DNA from: Paenibacillus pedocola
GTDB lineage: Bacteria; Bacillota; Bacilli; Paenibacillales; Paenibacillaceae
NCBI RefSeq assembly: GCF_031599675.1
Contig: NZ_CP134223.1
Location: 3,162,001-3,226,000, forward strand
Length of the DNA stretch: 64,000 nucleotides
Direction of reading: 5' to 3'
Shown here: in pieces, positions 58,104-64,000 of the stretch
Layout: the number at the start of each line of letters is the position of its first letter
Position numbering within the stretch: position 1 is the first letter of the stretch
The notes under the pieces: model-generated
The model's database searches: none
What the model was told of the DNA's origin: nothing
Seen by the model: only the letters and a program-made list of their open reading frames with translations
Made by a program: the position numbers and the translations under genes

Positions 58104-60533
58104 ATGTCTACTTTACGCAAAAAACTGGTCATGGTCGGCAATGGAATGGCGGGGGTAAGAGCGATCGAGCATTTATTGAAATTAGCTCCGGAGGCTTATG
58201 AAATTACAATATTCGGTGCAGAACCGCATCCCAATTATAACCGGATTATGCTGTCCTCTGTCCTTGCAGGCGGAGCTTCTATGAACGATATCATCATCAA
58301 TGATCTGGAATGGTACCACAGTAACGGTATCCGGCTTTATACAGGACATACCGTAACATCCATCGATACCCGCCAGAAGACAGTGTACACAGATAAAGGG
58401 ATTGAAGCCAGTTATGATGAGCTGATCCTAGCCACCGGGTCCAATCCGTTCATGCTGCCGCTGCCCGGAGCTGAGAAGGAGGGTGTGATCGCATTCCGCG
58501 ACATTAAGGACACCCAAATTATGCAGGAAACAGCGAAGACCCACCGGAAAGCGCTGGTGATCGGCGGCGGTCTGCTGGGACTGGAGGCGGCCAGAGGGCT
58601 TTTGCATCTAGGAATGGAGGTATCTGTTGTCCATATCCATGAATATATTATGGAACGCCAATTGGATGAAGCAGCATCCGTGATGCTCCGCAAGGAGCTG
58701 GAAGAGCAGGGGATGAAGTTCCTCCTGAAGAAGCAGTCAGAAGCCATCCTCGGCAAAAAAAGAGTCAAGGGCCTACTGTTTGCCGACGGAGAAATTGCAG
58801 AAGCGGACCTGATTGTAATGGCCGTGGGCATTAAGCCGAATGTAGAACTGGCCCGCAAAAGCGGGATTGAGATCAACCGCGGCATTATCGTAAATGATTA
58901 TATGGAAACAAATACTCCCGGCGTGTATTCCGTAGGGGAATGTGCAGAGCACCGGGGGATCGCATACGGGCTGGTTGCTCCATTATATGAACAAGGAGCT
59001 GTTCTCGCCAAAAGACTGGCGGGAGTACAGACCGAAGGCTACGCGGGTTCCATCACTTCAACCAAGCTGAAGGTTTCCGGGGTGGATGTATTCTCAGCAG
59101 GCCAGTTTACCGAACAGCCCGGTTCCAGGGCACTCCGCTACCAGGATGAGATTGAAGGAGTCTATAAGAAGCTGGTGATTAAGGATGACAAGCTGGTAGG
59201 CGCAGTGTTGTTCGGAGACACGGGAGACGGGGCGCAGCTGTTCTCGATGATTAAGAATAATGAGAACATAAAAGGGATGGAAAAAGAGCTTCTGCTCGGC
59301 GTGTCTTCAGATGCGCTGGCTTCACCAAAAGGGAACCGCCTGGAAGCGATGGCTGATGATGAGATTATCTGCGGCTGTAACGGCGTCTCTAAAGGCGCAA
59401 TAGCCGAAGCGATACAATCCGGCGGATGTACCAGTGTAGGAGCGATCAAAGCCTGCACGAAGGCTTCGGCTTCCTGCGGCGGCTGTAAGCCGCTGGTGGA
59501 AGGACTGCTTCAAATATATGCCGGTGATAATGCTGTAACGGTGAAGGAAGGCATTTGCGGCTGCACCACGCTTGGACGTGATGAGATTGTTGCCGAAATC
59601 AAACGCATGGAGCTGAAGACGGTTAAGGAAGTCATGAATGTGCTGGACTGGAGCAATGATGAAGGCTGTGCGAAATGCCGTCCATCCCTGAATTACTATC
59701 TGGGTATGCTGTGGCCGGAAGAATATATTGATGAAAAGGAATCCAGATTCACGAATGAACGGTATCATGCCAACATTCAAAAAGACGGAACCTATTCCGT
59801 AGTGCCGCGGATTTACGGCGGGGTAACCACACCGGCCGATCTGATCAAAATCGCTGAGGTTGCCGCCAAATTCGATGTTCCCATGGTGAAGTTCACCGGC
59901 GGACAGAGATTGGATCTGCTCGGCGTCAAGAAAGAGGATCTGCCGAAGATGTGGGAGGAGCTGGATATGCCTTCCGGGCACGCCTACGGTAAGACGCTCC
60001 GGACTGTTAAGACCTGTGTCGGCTCCACCTTCTGCCGGTTCGGAACCCAGGATGCGATCGGTATGGGAATCCGGCTGGAGAAAGCCTTCGAACGGCTGAA
60101 CACTCCGGCCAAGGTGAAACTGGCAGTGTCCGGCTGTCCACGCAACTGTGCAGAAGCGACAATCAAGGACTTCGGTGTTGTTGCGATCGATGGAGGCTGG
60201 GAGCTGCATATCGGCGGCAACGGCGGTGTGCATGTCCGGGCCACGGATCTGCTCTGCGTAGTGAAAACAGATGACGAAGTGCTGGAATGGGCCAGTGCAT
60301 TCCTTCAATATTACCGTGAGAATGCCGGATGGAATGAGCGGACCGCCCAGTGGGTTGAGCGTGTAGGTCTGGACAGCATCAAGCAGGCGCTTGATGACAG
60401 GGAAGAGCGGCTTGCCCTGAAGGAGCGGATTGAAGCAACTCTGCGATTGACAAGCGATCCATGGAAGCAAATTGTCAATGAGCCGGAGCTGCGTAAAAAT
60501 TTCGAGCCGATTTCACAACCTGAGACGGTATAA
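58104..60533 (+). CDS. nirB: Assimilatory nitrite reductase [NAD(P)H] large subunit
   Basis: The 809-aa enzyme has an FAD/NAD(P)H oxidoreductase module (VMVGNGMAGVRAIEHLL and GGGLLGLEAARGLLHLG), two Cys-rich BFD-like [2Fe-2S] segments (ICGCNGVSKG...CTKASASCGGCK and ICGCTT...GCAKCRPS) and a siroheme/[4Fe-4S] reductase domain. The cluster cysteines are C638-x5-C644 and C678-x3-C682. ATG 58104 is chosen because of the GGAGAGGGGAGAG site; an in-frame extension upstream would run through the leader. It reduces nitrite to ammonium with six electrons from NAD(P)H, together with NirD. Confidence 0.95.
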   Translation: MSTLRKKLVMVGNGMAGVRAIEHLLKLAPEAYEITIFGAEPHPNYNRIMLSSVLAGGASMNDIIINDLEWYHSNGIRLYTGHTVTSIDTRQKTVYTDKGIEASYDELILATGSNPFMLPLPGAEKEGVIAFRDIKDTQIMQETAKTHRKALVIGGGLLGLEAARGLLHLGMEVSVVHIHEYIMERQLDEAASVMLRKELEEQGMKFLLKKQSEAILGKKRVKGLLFADGEIAEADLIVMAVGIKPNVELARKSGIEINRGIIVNDYMETNTPGVYSVGECAEHRGIAYGLVAPLYEQGAVLAKRLAGVQTEGYAGSITSTKLKVSGVDVFSAGQFTEQPGSRALRYQDEIEGVYKKLVIKDDKLVGAVLFGDTGDGAQLFSMIKNNENIKGMEKELLLGVSSDALASPKGNRLEAMADDEIICGCNGVSKGAIAEAIQSGGCTSVGAIKACTKASASCGGCKPLVEGLLQIYAGDNAVTVKEGICGCTTLGRDEIVAEIKRMELKTVKEVMNVLDWSNDEGCAKCRPSLNYYLGMLWPEEYIDEKESRFTNERYHANIQKDGTYSVVPRIYGGVTTPADLIKIAEVAAKFDVPMVKFTGGQRLDLLGVKKEDLPKMWEELDMPSGHAYGKTLRTVKTCVGSTFCRFGTQDAIGMGIRLEKAFERLNTPAKVKLAVSGCPRNCAEATIKDFGVVAIDGGWELHIGGNGGVHVRATDLLCVVKTDDEVLEWASAFLQYYRENAGWNERTAQWVERVGLDSIKQALDDREERLALKERIEATLRLTSDPWKQIVNEPELRKNFEPISQPETV

Positions 60534-60546
60534 GGAGGCCCTACCC

Positions 60547-60864
60547 ATGACAATGACCAAAATGCTCGTAGGCAATGTAAATGAAATTGATATTAAAGGG
60601 TCCCGGAAGCTGCTTGTGGGGAATACTGAAATCGCCCTGTTTCGTCTAACAACAGGAGAAGTCCTGGCTGTTGAGAACAAATGCCCCCACAAAGGAGGGG
60701 CTTTGTCCGAAGGCATGGTCTGCGGATCAAGAGTGCATTGTCCGCTCCACGACTGGCGTGTTGATCTGCACAGCGGCAATGTTCTTGCCCCAGATACAGG
60801 CCATGTGACAACATATGAGGTGGAAATTGACCCTGAGAGCGGCCATATCTACCTGACACTATAG
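60547..60864 (+). CDS. nirD: Nitrite reductase small subunit NirD (Rieske)
   Basis: The 105-aa Rieske protein has the [2Fe-2S] ligands C46-P-H48 and C65-P-L-H68 (NKCPHKGG, CPLHDW). AAGGAGGCCCTACCC gives the start at 60547; the longer in-frame reading starts inside nirB. It is 13 bp downstream of nirB and part of the same operon. It is the small subunit of assimilatory nitrite reductase. Confidence 0.93.
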   Translation: MTMTKMLVGNVNEIDIKGSRKLLVGNTEIALFRLTTGEVLAVENKCPHKGGALSEGMVCGSRVHCPLHDWRVDLHSGNVLAPDTGHVTTYEVEIDPESGHIYLTL

Positions 60865-60894
60865 TTCCTAAGCACATTATAAGGCGGGGATAAT

Positions 60895-60954
60895 ATGGTT
60901 TATTATAGAGAAAACGTGATCATCAAGCTGGCCTCGCTGGAGAAAAGCTTATGA
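60895..60954 (+). CDS. 19-aa ORF coupled to cobA
   Basis: ATG 60895 follows GGCGGGGA and reads MVYYRENVIIKLASLEKSL, then TGA (60952-60954) overlaps the cobA ATG (60951) as ATGA. The length is too short for a known function. It may be a coupling peptide or the remains of a longer gene. Supporting evidence is only the ribosome site and the tidy 4-nt overlap. Confidence 0.45.
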   Translation: MVYYRENVIIKLASLEKSL

Positions 60955-61718
60955 AACAGGGCAGCATATCTATCGTCGGAGCAGGCCCGGGCGATCCCGA
61001 GCTGATCACGGTCAAGGCCATGCGCCGCATTCAGGCGGCAGATGTTATTCTGTATGACCGCCTCGTGAATGAAGAACTGCTGGATTATGCATCAGGTGAC
61101 GCGATCCGCATCTATTGCGGGAAAGCACCTGGACAGCATTCGATGCCTCAGGAATCCACAGAGCGGTTGATGATTAAGCACGCTGAAGCAGGCAGCCATG
61201 TGGTCCGTTTAAAGGGAGGGGATCCGTTCGTTTTTGGCAGAGGCGGAGAAGAAGCGCTTGCCGCCGCCGCTGCTGGAATACCGTATGAGATCATTCCCGG
61301 GATCACTTCGGCCATCGGCTCAGCCGCTTCCGCCGGTATTCCGCTGACCCACCGTGGACTGGCCGCCTCATTCGCCATCGTGACCGGCAGCCGCTGTCAG
61401 GACGCTGCTGCTCCTGTCCGCTGGGATGCATTGGCCCATAGTGTGGATACTTTGGCAATCTATATGGGCGTCAGCCGGTTAAGTGATATTTGCGGACAGC
61501 TGATGAAGCACGGCAAAGATCCGCAGACTCCTGTTGCCTTGATCGAGAACGGAACAACTTCAGGTGAGCGGACGGTCACCGGAACTCTCAGCAATATCGG
61601 TAAGCTGGCGGCAATGATGAAGATTCATAATCCGGCAATGATTATCGTCGGAGAAGTAGTTAATGTAAGAGAGCAGCTGCTAAGTCTGGAGCATGCGGCT
61701 CGTTCACAGATCGGTTGA
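60951..61718 (+). CDS. cobA: Uroporphyrinogen-III C-methyltransferase (SumT/CobA)
   Basis: The 255-aa SAM-dependent methyltransferase has the SUMT signatures: SIVGAGPGDPELITVKAMRRIQ near the start, VVRLKGGDPFVFGRGGEE and PLTHRG...VTGS. It methylates uroporphyrinogen III at C-2 and C-7 to give precorrin-2, the precursor of siroheme. Siroheme is the cofactor of nirB, which explains its place in the operon. The start overlaps the preceding 19-aa frame (ATGA). Confidence 0.93.
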   Translation: MKQGSISIVGAGPGDPELITVKAMRRIQAADVILYDRLVNEELLDYASGDAIRIYCGKAPGQHSMPQESTERLMIKHAEAGSHVVRLKGGDPFVFGRGGEEALAAAAAGIPYEIIPGITSAIGSAASAGIPLTHRGLAASFAIVTGSRCQDAAAPVRWDALAHSVDTLAIYMGVSRLSDICGQLMKHGKDPQTPVALIENGTTSGERTVTGTLSNIGKLAAMMKIHNPAMIIVGEVVNVREQLLSLEHAARSQIG

Positions 61719-61832
61719 GCCGGGAATGTCAAAAAGATAGTGAGTGCGGTCACACGGGTGAAAGGTGCAGCCGGGTTATATTTGCGGTATACTCTAGTCA
61801 CAGACTGCACCGCTCCAAGGAGGTAACTATCT

Positions 61833-62165
61833 ATGCACATTCAACTCGATACGCTGACTGCAGACCGGCTTCACAAGAGTCTTGCCGGCCAGCCGGGATC
61901 CTTCAAGCTGTTCTATGATACGGAAGACTGCGGCTGTAACGGCGTGCTGGTCATTCAGATTATTTCTGAGCCAAACGCAACAGATATCGTATTTCAGCAA
62001 GAACCGTTCACGTTTCTCTGTGACCGCCAGCAGGAATCATTGTTCGATGAGGTTATGCGGCTGGAAGCGGAAGAGAATTATCCCTCTTACAAGCTGATCA
62101 GTGATTCTACGCTGTTCGGCAGCAATATCAGGGTAAAGGACACACGTCAACAAACGGTTAATTAG
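61833..62165 (+). CDS. Iron-sulfur cluster biosynthesis-family protein (YqkB/HesB-like)
   Basis: This 110-aa single-domain protein resembles B. subtilis YqkB: IQLDTLTADRLHKSLAGQPG, the DTEDCGCNGVLVIQII core with the Cys-rich CGC and the ending GSNIRVKDTR. It is related to HesB/IscA but has fewer conserved cysteines than IscA. The role is uncertain. AAGGAGG precedes ATG 61833. A TATACT element (about 61786-61791) may be its -10. Confidence 0.85.
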   Translation: MHIQLDTLTADRLHKSLAGQPGSFKLFYDTEDCGCNGVLVIQIISEPNATDIVFQQEPFTFLCDRQQESLFDEVMRLEAEENYPSYKLISDSTLFGSNIRVKDTRQQTVN

Positions 62166-62186
62166 AACAGTGTAACATCACTCAGC

Positions 62187-62226
62187 AAATCCCGTTTGCC
62201 GGAATTATCGGCAGACGGGATTTTTG
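62187..62226 (+). terminator. Terminator after YqkB-like gene
   Basis: AAATCCCGT and ACGGGATTT pair, with an inner TGCCGG/CGGCA-type stem, followed by TTTTT. Confidence 0.88.
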
Positions 62227-62329
62227 TATAGTTAGGAGGTTCAATATGAATTAACCAGGAGGCTATGAAACCACTTCACCAAGAGGCCGTACTGATGGAT
62301 ATATAATTCACTAATGCGAGGTGTTGTAG

Positions 62330-63088
62330 TTGGGTATTGAGAGGCAAATTGTAAATACTTCAAAAGGAAGACTGCAATATAACATCAGTGGTAACGGAAG
62401 TCCGTCGATTGTATTGATTAACGGCGGCTCGGGACCTATTGAAGGATGGATGAGAATTCTGCCGGAACTTGTGAATTTGTCATCTGTATTTTGCTATAAC
62501 CGCTTTGGTGTTGCAGGAAGTGACAAACCTCATGAACCCCAAGACGGGCTGACCATTATTGAAACCTTGCGGGAAATATTAAAGATAATTGGTCTTGAAC
62601 CTCCATATTTATTGGTGGGACATTCCTTGGGCGGATTATATGCAAATTTGTATGCCCGGCGTTACCCGAATGAAATAGCAGGGGTTGTATTTCTGGAATC
62701 CAGTCATCCGAAAGACATTGAGCTGGAGGCGTATCAAGGAAAGGTAATCAAGAAGATCAATAAGATGTTGTCGGTATTCGATTCCTTATCACCATCTAAG
62801 AAATTTAACGAAGTCAATTTTGTAAAGGAAACAGTACAACAAATCCTTACTTCCAATGCGTTTCCGGACATACCGGTATATGTAATAAGCGGGGAGAAAA
62901 ATAGTAAAATGATGCCGGAGATCGTCCGCACTAAACGACTGGAGCATCAAATTGAGCTACTCACTTTATCCGCAAACAGCAAACACATCCCAGCTAAAAA
63001 TAGCGGACATTTCCCACAGTTCTCAGAACCCCAAATCGTTATTAACGCAATTAAGGAATGTTGGGAGCAAGTGAAAGGATCCATTTAA
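62330..63088 (+). CDS. Alpha/beta-fold hydrolase
   Basis: The 252-aa alpha/beta hydrolase has the nucleophile elbow GHSLGG (S99), an oxyanion-hole motif GGSGPIEGW near residues 32-40 and a catalytic His in NSGHFPQFS. The start is TTG 62330, behind GCGAGGTG. Substrate and pathway are unknown. It is codirectional with, but separated by a terminator from, the YqkB-like gene; the gap of about 100 bp contains short false starts with strong ribosome sites. Confidence 0.87.
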   Translation: MGIERQIVNTSKGRLQYNISGNGSPSIVLINGGSGPIEGWMRILPELVNLSSVFCYNRFGVAGSDKPHEPQDGLTIIETLREILKIIGLEPPYLLVGHSLGGLYANLYARRYPNEIAGVVFLESSHPKDIELEAYQGKVIKKINKMLSVFDSLSPSKKFNEVNFVKETVQQILTSNAFPDIPVYVISGEKNSKMMPEIVRTKRLEHQIELLTLSANSKHIPAKNSGHFPQFSEPQIVINAIKECWEQVKGSI

Positions 63089-63153
63089 TAAACGAACATT
63101 ATGAGTGGATTTTATATTATAAAAAGTAAGTGGCCCTGATCAAACAAACAACA

Positions 63154-63186
63154 AACAGCAAGTCTCCGAAAAGGGACCTGCTGTTT
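63154..63186. terminator. Terminator between convergent genes
   Basis: AACAGCA-AGTCTCC pairs with GGGACCTGCTGTT (with one mismatch) between the hydrolase (+) and SDR (-) genes. Confidence 0.7.
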
Positions 63187-63203
63187 GCTGTATTATCTAA
63201 TGT

Positions 63204-63962
63204 TTAATAAGCAGTCCAGCCGCCATCAGCAGTAATGACCGAAGCGTTCACAAAGCTGGCTTCATCGGAAGCGAGAAACAGTGCTACCCTTGCGATTTCA
63301 TCCGGCTTGCCGTTACGCGGGTTAAGCGCCAATCCGGCCTGGATGCGTCCCATACCGAATTCGTTAATATGGGTCATCGTTGAGCTGATATTCGTCTCTA
63401 CTCCGCCGGGGGCAATCGCGTTGCAGCGAATTCCTTCCTTGGCGTACATAAACCCGGTGTTCTTGGTGAAACCAACAACGGCATGCTTAGTGGCAGTATA
63501 GGCAGCGCCGGCCCGGGCACCGAATAAACCGCCAGCAGAGGCGATGTTGATGATTACCCCTTTTTTCTTATCGAGGAATAGGGGGAGCACTTTGCGGGTT
63601 GCGCGCATGACAGAGGTTGTATTGATGGCAAAAATCCGCTCCCACTGGTCATCCTTAATGTCACCTGCAGGCTCAAAGTTATCCATAATACCGGCATTGT
63701 TCACCAGTATATCTACTGTTCCATACGTTGTGACAGCAGTATCGATTAGATTCTGAATATCATCCTCTACAGCCACATTAGTCTTGACCATAATCGCTTT
63801 ACCGCCGCCGGCTTTGATCTCTTCCACTGTAACGTTAGCGGCCTCAGGATTAATGTCGGAAACAACGACCTTTGCGCCCTCGCTGGCATATAGAATAGCG
63901 ATCGCTTTGCCCATCCCTGAAGCAGCTCCGGTAACTACAGCAACCTTGTCTTGAAGTCTCAT
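63204..63962 (-). CDS. Short-chain dehydrogenase/reductase
   Basis: The 252-aa classical SDR has the Rossmann motif TGAASGMG, NNAG (VNNAGIMDN), catalytic S in NIASAGG and YTATK (YxxxK), and an end ITADGGW. It probably oxidises or reduces an alcohol or ketone with NAD(P). The ATG at 63962 is favoured because AGGAGG (complement 63970-63975) is 7 nt away, while the ATG at 63968 is too close. The substrate is unknown. Confidence 0.9.
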   Translation of the reverse strand: MRLQDKVAVVTGAASGMGKAIAILYASEGAKVVVSDINPEAANVTVEEIKAGGGKAIMVKTNVAVEDDIQNLIDTAVTTYGTVDILVNNAGIMDNFEPAGDIKDDQWERIFAINTTSVMRATRKVLPLFLDKKKGVIINIASAGGLFGARAGAAYTATKHAVVGFTKNTGFMYAKEGIRCNAIAPGGVETNISSTMTHINEFGMGRIQAGLALNPRNGKPDEIARVALFLASDEASFVNASVITADGGWTAY

Positions 63963-64000
63963 GTTCATTCCTCCTATCATTCTAGTACATTTACCCAAGC

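Noticed and set aside
1..64000. CRISPR array, tRNA, rRNA, prophage or transposase
   Set aside because: No regular spacer repeats, cloverleaf-like sequences or transposase motifs were seen by eye; a tRNA scan would be needed to be certain.

Overview
The window looks like the chromosome of a Paenibacillus-type member of the Bacillota. The support is moderate GC, strong AGGAGG-type ribosome binding sites, two T-box leaders, GlnR/TnrA-type TGTNAN7TNACA boxes, a secreted CBM56-GH64 glucanase and many Rho-independent terminators. No rRNA, tRNA, CRISPR array, prophage or transposase gene was seen.

Layout. 1-5.4 kb: the end of a NADAR gene next to a bacterial PARG, a bacteriohemerythrin, a membrane metallophosphoesterase, and a MarR regulator plus NmrA-type oxidoreductase that share a perfect operator. 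5.6-9.5 kb: a HssRS-HrtBA heme-stress system. 9.6-14.6 kb: an S51-type peptidase, a methyltransferase, a LysR/YeiH pair and an AraC regulator. 15-19.1 kb: a sugar or cyclitol operon of three Gfo/Idh/MocA oxidoreductases and one isomerase. 19.2-25.2 kb: msrA, the GH64 glucanase, a MaoC dehydratase, an unrecognised nuclease-like protein, a membrane protein, a HAD phosphatase and a lipoprotein. 25.2-27.5 kb: T-box and thrS.

28.6-35.4 kb holds the most interesting locus. It is a three-gene MukFEB/Wadjet-like operon (kleisin-like, MukE-like and a 1495-aa SMC-like ATPase). A terminator follows it and no JetD nuclease gene is present. After it come a double-TPM membrane protein, a phosphodiester glycosidase, LysR plus a core MetE, an acetyltransferase with a possible RNA switch in its leader, and a membrane-anchored nuclease. 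42.3-47.8 kb is translation-oriented: T-box plus class I LysRS, YebC, a TauE-type exporter and AlaX. 49.6-56 kb has methyltransferases, an aldo/keto reductase behind a MerR-type promoter, a TetM-like GTPase, a NUDIX hydrolase, and a Crp/Fnr regulator between two DUF606 transporters. 56.1-61.7 kb is nitrite assimilation: TrpD2-like, ANTAR regulator, nirB, nirD and cobA, with two GlnR/TnrA boxes. The end has a YqkB-like protein, an alpha/beta hydrolase and an SDR.

Several circuits can be read from the DNA: paired MarR operators, a HssR-type direct repeat before hrtB, two class-II-like Crp/Fnr palindromes, a 19-bp-spacer MerR promoter and the nitrogen boxes. A family of about 136-bp palindromic intergenic repeats occurs at least three times. 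All functions are inferred from sequence recognition without database searches.
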